A stretch of DNA of 64,000 nt, taken from assembly GCF_024713975.1 (NCBI RefSeq), contig NC_091108.1, positions 5,323,001 through 5,387,000 of the forward strand. Reading direction: 5' to 3'. The notes under the pieces were generated by a model, which had not been told where the DNA came from, made no database searches, and worked only from the letters and a program-made list of their open reading frames with translations. Each line of letters starts with the position of its first letter. Position 1 is the first letter of the stretch. The translations under genes and the position numbers were made by a program. This document shows, in pieces, positions 17,991 to 28,864 of the stretch. This DNA comes from Paralichthys olivaceus. Its lineage: Eukaryota > Chordata > Actinopteri > Pleuronectiformes > Paralichthyidae.

Positions 17991-18647
17991 CAACAAGTCT
18001 CTGAGTGAAAACTCAAACTCGTGTTGGTAGTGACCCACAACTGTAACCAGTCACAACCAAACACACAATAACTGACTCAAAACCGACAAACACGAAAATT
18101 GAATTGTGGTGCATTTCCTAGATTCACAACCTGGACTGATGAACACAATTCACCTGGATGAAGTCTAGAACAAAACCAGATCAGACAAAACACAAGTGTG
18201 ACACCTGTGAACGGAAGAGATCTCATTCATCTCGTTCCATACAAAATGTTAAAGGAAATCACAAGGATATAATTTAAGCAGATGTCATTAAAGTATGAAA
18301 CCATAAAGCGGAATAAACAGCCATTTACAACTCATCCCGATCAACCAAACATAACAGTGATATTATTTTGCGGTACAAATGAAACATCTTTTGTGATGAG
18401 CTGCGGATCCGTGCTGTCGGCTGGTTTCAATAATCCCAAACACAAGAGGTGAGTCTTTCACACTCTGGAATCCTCGTGTATGAAGAAGACGTGAGCTAGC
18501 GTATCGAATACAATCCTCCTGGACATAGTGCATAAATATTAAAAGAGGCACTATCATGGGCTTTCGCTTGTTATCTCATGTAAACCAATGTGTTCACATC
18601 ACACTGATAAGAATCCAAAGGCACAGAAGCCACAAGTGTCAGGTGTG

Positions 18648-21600
18648 TTATTCTTTGTACTCCAGAAACTGCTGCAGTCTTTTCCGGTGCTCAGCCGACA
18701 TCTGAACAGCTCTGAGGATTTAACACATAAATGAGAAATGAATACACGTCATTTATTCCATTGGAGAAAGTCTAATTTTCAAAACGGGCCTTACTTTAAG
18801 TGATCTCCAAACGTGGTTGTTATCCTGTAGATGGCCGTCTTGAGTGTGGCCCTGAGAGCGAAGCGCAGTGTTTTGTAATTGGAGTCTCCCATGCTGCTGG
18901 TCGACCTGAGGGGTTTACTGGAGGCGTGAGGAAGCTTGAAGTGACGATCTACAGCCTGGAGGGGAGGAGGACGGTTGTCAGTGTGGAAACAATTCAGCAA
19001 GTAAAAACCCATTTGTTTCCCCTACATCTACGCTGCAGTAACACAGCTGTGTTGTTTGTGCATCCTGAACATGTTGCCTCAGCGTCAGGAGCCATTTTTA
19101 TTGCTTGCTTGCTTGTATGCAGTACACTGAATTGGTCAGTAGGGGGGTCACCATTTTGCTTTGCGTTATTTGTCACATAGGCACATTATTTAAATTACAT
19201 GTGGGAGCATGGGAAACCAATTCACCTCTTGCAGGACCAGCATACAGCTGAGAATGCTGGGTAACGTGGTCTGTACAACCCCAAACTGGTCTTCTGAGAA
19301 GGAGGCTTGAACAAGGTAAGACAGTCCTGGAGGAGGATATAAGGACGCAATGAGTGTGTCTGAAAGCTGCGTCCACATCAGGTGACAGCAGTAAAGAAGC
19401 TCGTCCTACCTTCTAAAGCCCAGATGTGAGCCTGGCTGTCAGCAAAGAGAGCCTGGCTGGAGGCCTCTGGAAGCTGCAAGACACAGGGTTAGTGAGCAAG
19501 AGGTTTTTTACTGCTGATTGTAGATTCAGACTCTGGAAGTTACTGGTTACCTCAGCCAAGGTGGTTATGTTTTCACCCCCCGTCAGTTTGATTACACAAA
19601 ACCTACTGCACGAATGTCCGTGAAATTTAGTGGAAGGATGTGTTATTGGTCAGGGAGGAGCCCCTTAAATAAAAGGGCTGATCGCTGAATTTGTCTCACT
19701 CTTTTACATTGGGCCAACATTTTTATGAGTGTATAAATGTTGATGCAGATCCAAATAAAAATCTAGATCAAGTGGATTTAACTGTGGCTTCACAGGGAGG
19801 CTGCTGGGCCTTGGCGGAGGTATTTGCTCTACTGAGTGCTGTGCTAGTTGTACAAGATTTAGTGAGACTACACTACAACACACATGCATGATTAAAGGAA
19901 CATACAGAAACCTCATGAAGAAAACAGACACACCCACTAGTTTCTACATAAAGGAAAACATGCAATCACAAAAATAAGATTTCTCAACATTTAAGGAAAA
20001 ACACATAACACCACTTTTATATTACGTTCAAAGTAATTAGTAAGGCTTGTTGTTACAGCTTGATGTGTGAAAGAGAGCTACATTAGTAGTGCCTGAGACA
20101 ATTAGGCCTAACCAGGAATTAAATGGGTGAAATCTGCCGGGTGGAAGAGTTAAAATCAGATAAACGAAAAAGCAAAACAAGAACTACTCTGCAAGAAGCT
20201 CCTCCTACAAGAGAAAGCATGCACATGCAACTCATCCTTACCTTGTTAAACAAATACATAATCAGCACCCGCTTTGCCAAGAAATTTTTAACCTGAATGG
20301 GACAATTAAGCGAAGAGTTGTTTTGGTATCAGAAGAAGCCGACACAAGGAGCACAAATCATGGATTTTCACACGAAATAGTGATCGTTGAGTCACAGCCC
20401 TGTCTCGTCTCTGAAGCTGCAGACTGTAAATAAAGATGGACGACATGACAGCTCCCCAACAGTAAAGCCAAATCCTATGGATCGCCTCCTGATGGCTGGC
20501 TGCAGTATAGGTCATAAACTTTTATTTAAAAATAAAATCCAAGTACACATCAAATACATAAAAGTATTTCAGCTTTTTTTTTTTTTTTTTTTTTTACACA
20601 AGAGGAGACACGTCGTCCGTCTTTATTAACAGTCTATCACACTGCCTGTCCACCACTGGGACAAAAGGGGATTAGTGTGGTTCACATATGAACAAGGAAA
20701 AGAATATATGGGTCAAATGGAGGTCTGTCTTTTGACTCTCTCAGGGTTGATAAATGTTAAGTGTGAAAAGCTGTATGTCAGAAGCAAATGCTGGACACAC
20801 AAACAATTACATCATAAAACTGATCTGAAACACGACTGAAGTACCTGTTCTCTTCTGTTCTGGAGGAACTGAGTCAGTAGACTTGGTTTAGAGGTTTCCT
20901 GCTGGAGACTGGGGACTGAGGCCGGGGATGGTGGTGGGGGGCTGCCATTGACCTGTGAATCTAAACCGACAAAGAGGATTAAGCCACACGTGAGAACGAA
21001 AAGCTTGAATCAGACAGCCGTCAACCATCCATCCTCTACTAAACTGATGCAATGATGTTCTGTGCGGTCTGACCATGAGGCTTCTCTCACCTGTGGAGGT
21101 GGACCAGAGTTTTGGCCCCCTCCTCATGATGTGTGGGCTTTGCACCGTTCCGTGCCACGGCGAGCATTGTTCTACTGGAGCCGTGAGGCGGCGCAGGGCC
21201 GGAGAGGCGAAGGGGCTGTCCAGGTCAGGAGTGAAAGGTGCCGTCAGAGGACTCTGCTGGCCTCCAACAATGGAGCGGGCAAAGACTGAAGCTGGGGTTT
21301 TCATCAGCAGATTGGGCCTTGGGGACATGAATTCCTCTGTACCTGAGGTTACTGGTATGAGAAATAAATGACAAAGATCATTTAGATTAAATTTTCAAAC
21401 ATATTTTAGGTTTAAAAAATCCTTAAGATAATACATGGTCTATGACTATTTCCTAATTTGCATTCAAGACAAACGCCATTACAATAAATGTACTGGTGCT
21501 GTACTACAACGTAAAATACAAATACTATATCAGGCTCATTAAAAATCAACCGGCACTCACCTGATGTCTCAGATGAAGTCTTCCTCTCACTACCAGTCGA

Positions 21601-24600
21601 CAGTGACTTGGCCCTGCCATTGGTTGCCACATTGTCGTGATAGGCAACAAGCCTCTGTGTCAGATCAGCCAGCAGTGACAGACACTCCCGACTGATGGCG
21701 TTCCAGTTGTGAGGATGGCCACCTGAGAAAGACGATTGAAAATACATAGTGGATACAGTTAGCTTCTGTTGCAGGCTACTTCTAAATACAATCTGAATCT
21801 CTGAAGTGTGTCAGAAAATATTTTTCACAGGGAAAAAGAAGCAGTATAGACTAGGACGTCTTCGTAGATGATATAACAGACCTGGCTGACTCAGACTGAA
21901 GACCTCACAGCGCCGTGATGGGGAGTGTTGAGACAGCAGAGCCAAATCCTGCAGAGCTAGGAACTAAAGTTGGGGATGGACAAGCGATAAAACACACATT
22001 AAGTAATCAGTAAATACAGCACAAAGAGTAAACCTGAGAGAATCTGTGTGTGTGTTTTACCCACCTTCAATATTATTGGCTGATTGTCTGTCACAACTTT
22101 GGGTAGACACTGGTGGGCATCTTCCGTAAAAGAAGACTGCACTGGAAAACTGTACACCTGTAGATAAGAAACCTTTCTAATAACTTTTGGCTTCTCAAGA
22201 CTCTTTTTTTTACTGATTAGACATTTACCAATAACATACACACAACATGCACACAACACTTGTGTTTATCAGTTTAGTGGATGTATAAAAGAAACATACC
22301 TCAGTGACAAAGATCCTAAAGAGCAGCAGTGTGATGTACCATGTAAAGAGGAGGAAGGTGGCACTGAGCCACAGTTGGTAGAGCAGGGAGAGGTCCAACA
22401 GGCCTGCTATGCTGTCAAGAGGGTGGGTGGAGCTGGAGGAGGAGGTTGCACACAAACACACCCATGTAATTCTTTACATCAGTCTGGAGAATGTTTTTGT
22501 GGTATCATATATGTATATATATCTAAATCTATTTTTCAAATTTAAATGACTGACCTGTTCAAATGAAGATTCAGTGTTTTGCAGATCCATACTCTTGGAA
22601 TGTATCCTGTTATTATTCAATTAAAATATTTTATTCCCTTTATCTGTAACTTTATGAAAGCTTGAACTCATTGAGCAGTTTGATGCAGGACGAAGTAGCT
22701 TTGTGTTACTGCTTTGAAAACAGACGTCACTCACCCAAAAAGAAATACACAACAATGAAGTTCCTGACAGAGTAAAGTGCTTGAGTGGCGCTGCATTTCA
22801 CCACCAGAGGCAGCGATCCCTTGAAGTGAAGGTATTTGTATTGCTGAGGAAATAACAAAAGGTGAACATGAACAACAACAACAACAACAACAACAGTGGA
22901 ACTCTAAGACACTGATTTGTGTTTGGGTTGATTATTATAAAATAATAATATAATGTTACTACATTCAAACTGTCACTTTGCATCTTACCGTTTCAATAAA
23001 GGAAGATATCCCTCACCTGAACAGTGTGGAAGGAGACATAGTTCATGTTGTGGATCACACCCAATAGACTGTGAGAGAGTCCAGCAAAGGCTCCAGCCAG
23101 CAGAAGGATGAGGTGATACTCATTCAGACACATCTGAGGGGAACTGTCAGTGTTGAACACAAAATGAGGCAGTTAGAACTTAGCTCAGGTACGTTAAACT
23201 CAACGTTATCGTTTTATATGGTGGCCGCCTACCCTTCACTCTGCGTGCATGGGTAACCAAGCATCTCATATCTGCCACCGATGGTGACAGCACAAGACCA
23301 GCCCACAACTATTCCCATGATGCAGTGGGCCAGGGAGTTTACAATCTGACGAGGGTGAAGCAGTTGTCCCAGCAGGGCCATTTTTGAGCATGCGATGGTT
23401 GGGATGACTGAAGAGAAACAAAAAAAGGACTATTAAGTTCAATAGAAAAAAAATATGTAAACAAACTTCAACTTCTTGTAAAGAAACTGTATCAGAGTAA
23501 TGCACATTATTGTGACGAGGAACCGAACTTGGTTGGAATTCTCAGCAAAGAAATTCAGATTTATAGATATAGTTGATTGATTTGTCTTTATTGGAAAATC
23601 TAAATAAATACAGTATTTCTAGAAGATCGTGGGGATACCTTAACTAACTGTAGTTGTGTATAACATGACTATTTAAAAAAAAAAAAAGTAAATTGTAAAA
23701 GAACATTTATAATATCCTCAAGGAAACTCCGACATCTGATGTCTGTTTTCACGCCACTCACCTGTATAATACTCCAGGTTCAAGAAGCCCACCATGAGGA
23801 TCACTCCACACAGCAGGAGGAAGGAGAAGATGGCACTTGCACTCATGAGTAGGGAGAAGCATTCTGCAGGTAAAGAGAGAAGCTTCACACACAGTTTCAC
23901 ACACCAGCTCTTGGTCAGATCTTGTTAAATGAACGTGCCGACAGACCTGATATCGTTTGGATGGGATGGAGGAGACTGAACCTGCTGAGGATTACAAAAA
24001 CCGCTGTGGTGGGTGGCAACAGCAGGACAGCCCAAGCAATACTGGCCGCAGCTCTCCAGCAAATCACCTTGACAGAGTAGACGGTTAATATCATGCATAA
24101 CAAAGCATACAAGCATAAGAATCATCTTAACAGAACCTGTGCTGACTGCTGATTGTGGTAAAATTAAGCTAATAAGTTAGTTAAAAAGTGTTTAGTTTAA
24201 AACCTGTTACTACTTTGAAATAAAATAAAATATTTAGCGTTTCTTTATTAATCAACTATTCTTCACAAACCTAAAGCAAAACAAATACATGATGTTGCCC
24301 TATTGTAAGGTTGTATGTATCATATACACGTGTTAAAAGTACTTTTATCTGGTCTATGTATATTTAGATTATTTTGACATGTATGTGAGTCGTTGGAGCT
24401 GTTTCTCAGTGTAACTGCATTTTGTAAAACCACACAACAATTCATTATTTTTAACGTGTTACTGTCTTTCATTCTACATTCTTAAAACCCAAGTAAACTA
24501 ACAGACACAACTAGGTTGAGTTCATTTATTATTCCGATGTGTGAAAATATAGATTTTTTACATAAGTGTCATGTTAAAACTGATCATCAGAAAGTGAATA

Positions 24601-25184
24601 TTGAAAGTTGCCATTTTAAATACATTTAAACTGGTGATAGGTAAAACAGGTAGAACAATGCAGTCATCAAGAGTCATAAATTACAAACAACAATTCTATA
24701 ATAAACCTGCAAATCATCCGAGTCTAACATCCAAACCAGGACAATTAGACAAACACGTAAATTCATCAGATACAACTGTTTTCTTTGGCTACGGATGTGA
24801 TTATTCAGTCACAAAAGATCTCAGACATCAACATGACCAGGGAAACAAAGATTAAGTGTTCGTGTGCAAGTTGTGATTGTTTGATGAAGCAACACAAACT
24901 GAGCAGTGCAGCTTTAACAGGCTGGGAAACAACTTTTCACACAATAAAACCTCACTTATGCATAAAGTGGTTTATTAAAAAATACAAAAAACACACATTA
25001 CTGAGCTGTTTCCGTTCAAACTAACCTGTTAGCCTGTTAGCTACGCTAGCATAAACACACAGGCTACTTTAGCTAGCACAAGCGAGACGTTTTCTTCTCC
25101 CCCACTTCTCAGAGAGGAAATGTTTCCCGGAGACACGGCACTCACCTTCCGGATGAACCAGCAGCTCTGCTCCGTAGAAAACAT
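18648..25184 (-). CDS. ndc1: NDC1 transmembrane nucleoporin
   Basis: Eighteen exons (minus strand): 25146-25184, 23947-24067, 23762-23863, 23233-23407, 23017-23143, 22735-22843, 22555-22606, 22300-22432, 22065-22157, 21882-21963, 21561-21722, 21091-21351, 20845-20960, 20242-20292, 19410-19473, 19226-19326, 18795-18955, 18648-18711. They join to 670 aa (human about 674) with consistent phases. NDC1 (TMEM48) anchors nuclear pore complexes in the envelope and helps seed pore assembly. The first half holds six hydrophobic segments (e.g. [44 protein letters not shown]). The second half faces the pore and ends [15 protein letters not shown] ... [12 protein letters not shown], as in vertebrate NDC1. 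The middle ([18 protein letters not shown]) is also diagnostic. Intron 1 is about 1.1 kb and the others are compact. Confidence 0.97.
19546..19845 (+). repeat. Teleost interspersed repeat, family 1, plus-strand copy
   Basis: Runs from 'cagccaaggtggttatgttt' through 'tcacccccc' and a 'gaaatttagtggaaggatg' segment to 'ggcggaggtatttgctctac', the same motif order as at 5225-5375 and 51150-51300. It lies in an ndc1 intron (between the exons at 19410-19473 and 20242-20292). Confidence 0.65.
20574..20595. repeat. Poly(T) tract in ndc1 intron
   Basis: About 22 T in a row. It may be the A tail of an old minus-strand retrocopy, but no body could be recognised next to it. Confidence 0.7.
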
Positions 25185-25199
25185 GTCTCTGGGACTGAT

Positions 25200-25580
25200 A
25201 AATGAGCCGAGCGGCGGATTTGACTGAGTCCGGTTCTCCTGCTGTCAAACTGCGGCTCCGCTCCGTTTCTCATATCGCGCCACATGCACTCAAAAGACCT
25301 GCGAAGGACCCACGTTCATAGCTGCCCTTCTTACCGCCTGTTGCCAGCTTCACACACATACATGAATTTACTGAAAATCTGCTCAACAACAACGATGATA
25401 ATAATAATAATAATAGCAATGATAATATAGTAGATTCAAACTGTTTGGCCCATGCAAGCAATAGCTGAAGTGAATTTAAAAACAACTCATACAACAATGT
25501 CACAAGATCGATTTTAACATGATGAACCAGGAGCCGTCAAACATGTTTTCATTGTCTTTGTTGTCCTGTCCGATAATTCT
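25200..25580. other. ndc1 promoter / downstream end of the coiled-coil gene
   Basis: GC-rich just upstream of the ndc1 start (to about 25290), then AT-rich with a GATAATAAT run near 25395-25425. No coding exon seen. Confidence 0.5.
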
Positions 25581-25585
25581 TTATT
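25580..25585 (-). terminator. Poly(A) signal of the 25.6-kb coiled-coil gene
   Basis: AATAAA on the minus strand, 57 bp beyond the stop codon. It supports a genuine short 3' UTR. Confidence 0.5.
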
Positions 25586-25641
25586 AATCTATTTGCTTAA
25601 ATCTCTAAAAAGCAGAGTGTTAGTGTTCTGTGTGAGGCGGA

Positions 25642-26400
25642 TCAGTTCTGAATCCCTTTCTTTTCATCGTACACGAAAGCTTTCTTGTCGTGATGATAGC
25701 CGTTCCCATAAGTCGGAAAAGGGTGCTTATCCAAAAGAGTCATTTTGTCGTTGTCCCGAGAGAACGGCTTGGTCTCGAAAGCGTTGACCGGGAGCTTCTG
25801 GGATGAGCTGACGGACATGTCGGTTTGCATTGCTTTGTGGATCAATGGTTTCTGCCCGGGCTTGTGCGTGATCGCAGGCAGGGCCAGCTGCTCCCTCTGC
25901 ACCTTCTTGTCTTCCCACAACTTCAGCAGGCGCCGCTGATTGTTCGTCATGTCCTTGAGGTTCTGCTGCAGTGACTGGACTTGGTCTTCCAGCAGAGTTT
26001 TGGAGGTGACCGTATTTGCCAGCTCTGATGTCAAATCGTCGATGGTCAGGCTCAGCTTCCCGGCCTTCTCCACCAAGGAACTGCACTCGTGCTCCTTCTC
26101 GTGCAAGTCATTGATTATGTCCTTCGTGGTCTTGCCATTGAACTTGGGGCTGCACTCAAGTCCAATTTCAGTTCGAAGAGCCTTGACTTGTTTCCTCAGC
26201 TCCTTGTTGTCCATGGTCAAGGTTTTCAGTTTCTGTTTCACAGCCTCAGTAGAACGCATCCTTGACTCGTACTGTCGCAGCTTCTCTCTGAGAACGCTCT
26301 CCCTGTGCATGGCGTCATCTCTTTCCTTGCTGCATTTCTCCAAAAGCTTTAAAGTCTCAAATTTGGACACTTTTTCACCTTTCCCATTTGAGGAGGCCAT
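25642..26400 (-). CDS. Unrecognised coiled-coil protein, single coding exon
   Basis: Open frame of 252 aa from MASSNGKGEKVSKFETLK to a TGA at 25642-25644. I do not recognise a family. Residues about 10-180 are heptad-like and rich in K, E, L and Q (e.g. KLLEKCSKERDDAMHRESVL, QKLKTLTMDNKELRKQVKAL), so a long coiled coil is expected. The last ~75 residues are less structured (PAITHKPGQKPLIHKAMQTD; ends KKAFVYDEKKGIQN). No signal peptide or membrane span. I chose the Met at 26400 because the bases just upstream read TTTTCTGTAG|G on the sense strand, a good acceptor, so a non-coding first exon probably lies further right. The frame alone would allow a start at 26424. A minus-strand AATAAA lies 57 bp past the stop. 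It sits between ndc1 and yipf1, where human has no such gene. Confidence 0.75.
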   Translation of the reverse strand: MASSNGKGEKVSKFETLKLLEKCSKERDDAMHRESVLREKLRQYESRMRSTEAVKQKLKTLTMDNKELRKQVKALRTEIGLECSPKFNGKTTKDIINDLHEKEHECSSLVEKAGKLSLTIDDLTSELANTVTSKTLLEDQVQSLQQNLKDMTNNQRRLLKLWEDKKVQREQLALPAITHKPGQKPLIHKAMQTDMSVSSSQKLPVNAFETKPFSRDNDKMTLLDKHPFPTYGNGYHHDKKAFVYDEKKGIQN

Positions 26401-26403
26401 CCT

Positions 26404-27650
26404 ACAGAAAAGTTTCCAAATCACAATTTAAAAAAAATTAAAATGGCATCTTTATTCTTAAAAGCAGTTCAAATAGTCCTGGAGAATTGGACGAATAAAT
26501 CCACAAGCACGAGCCGCTGCCTGCATCTCTGGGACTGACGCAGGTGACATTCCTCTTAGAGGGTTATCTGTTTGACAGTCCGCTCCAGTGTAACTCAAAG
26601 CTGGGGCTAGAATGACCATTAATTAGGGCGCCACCATCCTTTGACACCGTTTCAAGTGACACAATTTCGTTTTGTGTTTTTTTAAATTAAACTAAAAAAC
26701 GTGCCCTTGTTAATCAATGGAAATATTAACCGTTTTAAACATAGCTCTATTGCCTGTAAGGAGCTGACCACACAGAGTTTACCTGTAGAAACAGGCTTTG
26801 CATGCATAAGTAACATTTTCCACTGCCGGTGATCTGCGACACATTAGATTCAATCAATTCACTCGACCACGCGACAGTTAAGATGGATGAGTTGCAAGGA
26901 AAAAACAGCAGCAGCAGCCAAATGTCTACTTTTTAAGTGAGACGTTCTCTTTGACATTTTAAAGTTAAAGCTATTAGTTACAATCTCTCCCTTAAATATT
27001 TAAAATGTCCAACTGTTGAAATGTACTGGCAGCCTTTAATGCTGCAGGAGCTGGGCAGAAAAGAGTCATGTTGCCGACACGGGGAGGGAAGGGTGAGGTG
27101 ATTTAAAACGTGACTTCAGGTTCACTGGAAAAAAATAGCAAATAAAGTCTTCTCTGATATTTTAAGCATTAATATGATGCAAATATCCACAGTCCCTACA
27201 CATTCTTACAAGGATGTAAACTCATCGTATTACAGAAGGTAAATTCATTACTAGGGAACTAAATGACAAAACACTAAAGTGATAGTCAACATCATTTACT
27301 GTTTGCGAAATTCTTTGAAATTCTGTTCGTTTCCGGGTTCTTTCAAGCTAAAACAGTAAAACAGCTTCCAAATGCCAGAAAGCACAAGGATAATTTGTAA
27401 AATGTACAGATTAATACACTACATCTTATTCCCTGTTTTCAGTCCTTATGCTGAACTAGTTATTGGTGAGGAAGACAATAAAATTCTTATTTACAATGAC
27501 ATGAAAGTGGCATCAATATTCCTAAAAAGCATATAACAAGAAAGTAATAATTATATTTCCTAAACTGTAAATAATCAGTTAATATAGATTAATATAGATT
27601 AATTAATGATGGAAACTTGAAAAACTGACAAATTCATCCAGAACTGAGTC
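26404..27650. other. Region upstream of the coiled-coil gene and beyond yipf1
   Basis: Likely holds the non-coding first exon and promoter of the 25.6-kb gene, but I could not fix its borders. AT-rich; no other coding exon seen. Confidence 0.4.
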
Positions 27651-27665
27651 CCAAAAAGATCATGT

Positions 27666-27671
27666 TTTATT
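27666..27671 (-). terminator. yipf1: Candidate yipf1 poly(A) signal
   Basis: Minus-strand AATAAA about 1.2 kb past the yipf1 stop. The stretch between (27672-28864) has no coding exon and would be the 3' UTR. Confidence 0.4.
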
Positions 27672-28465
27672 TGATTACCATCGGAATACACATTCAATCA
27701 CATACATTTCATCACAAACAGTCTGTCACACTTAAAACAAACAAACAAGTTAATTACAAAAATAGTTACACATGTAAATTACTTGGATATTTAGGATTGG
27801 TCTTTGGCATTAGTTTAGGGCACTTATGTTTATGTCAGTTAGAGAATAATACAATAACTTCGTACATAATAAGTCCAACCCTTGGAAGTTATAACCAACA
27901 CCTATAATAGTTGTTCATAGAGAAAGTACACATACACACTAACTTAATCTCATTGTAGAAAAGTGCAGTAACATTACTGCAAATGCCTAAATATTTCAAC
28001 TACATACTAAAAGAGATCCCGTGTTGTGTAACATTATAGCCCATTTATCTTTCAAGACAATTAGAACCCATCCCATGAGAAATAACATACTTGTAGCAGT
28101 GTTCATTTTCAGAGGCCACGCAGTTCAACCGAGTATACACACAGGGTTTTAAGGTCTTGAGCCAGAACGTTCCAGTGCAGGTGAAATCCAGACGACCCAT
28201 GACTTCATCACCTCAGCAACCCGATTCTCACTAATAAGGCAACACGAGAACCTACAATTTAAAAAAAAAAAAAAGAATAACACATGCTATGGCAAGGAGA
28301 AATCATGTACAGGAAGTCCGGTGTCAGATGTTCAAAACAAGCAGCTTAAAATAACACGAGCCAACGTTTCTAAATTAGGCCAACAACGACGAGCTGCTGA
28401 TGTAGGTGGTAAATATTCCTGACACATTAAAGTTGCCATGAGAGAGCACAAGGTTGAGAGTTATT

Positions 28466-28745
28466 ATTCAATTCAATTTTATTATATTTTATTAAAGCAC
28501 CAAATCATAATGAACATTTTACATAAAAGGTCAAGACCTTAAAATTTATAGGGAAACCCAACAGTTCCCTCAAAAAACTCCCTCATTAAAAGGAAGAAAC
28601 CTCAGAACCAGACTCAATGTGAGCGGCCATCTGCCTCGACCGGTTGGGGTGAGCGGAGAAAAATGGGGAGGAGAGGACAGATGGGTGAAAAAGAGGGGAG
28701 AGAAGGGAGAGAGATAGAAGGGAGAGAGGGAGAGAAAGACAGTTT
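28466..28745 (+). repeat. Teleost interspersed repeat with GA-rich tail
   Basis: Contains 'gaaacccaacagttccc', 'aaaaactccctcattaaaag', 'gaagaaacctcagaaccaga' and 'cggccatctgcctcgaccgg' in the order known from a very common fish repeat, followed by a GGGAGA-rich tract at 28660-28738. It lies in the presumed yipf1 3' UTR or just beyond. Confidence 0.75.
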
Positions 28746-28864
28746 TCAGCATTGACGCACTGAATTCTGACCTACATGTATTGTGTTCTGTGTTTGGTAC
28801 AACAGACTCATGGCTTTAAAAGATTCAATGTCAGTATTATTTACCTTGACAAGATCGAAGGCAT

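Noticed and set aside
25940-26431. 163-aa plus-strand frame
   Set aside because: Antisense of the coiled-coil gene; composition (Ser/Leu/Phe) is that expected from reverse Lys/Glu codons.
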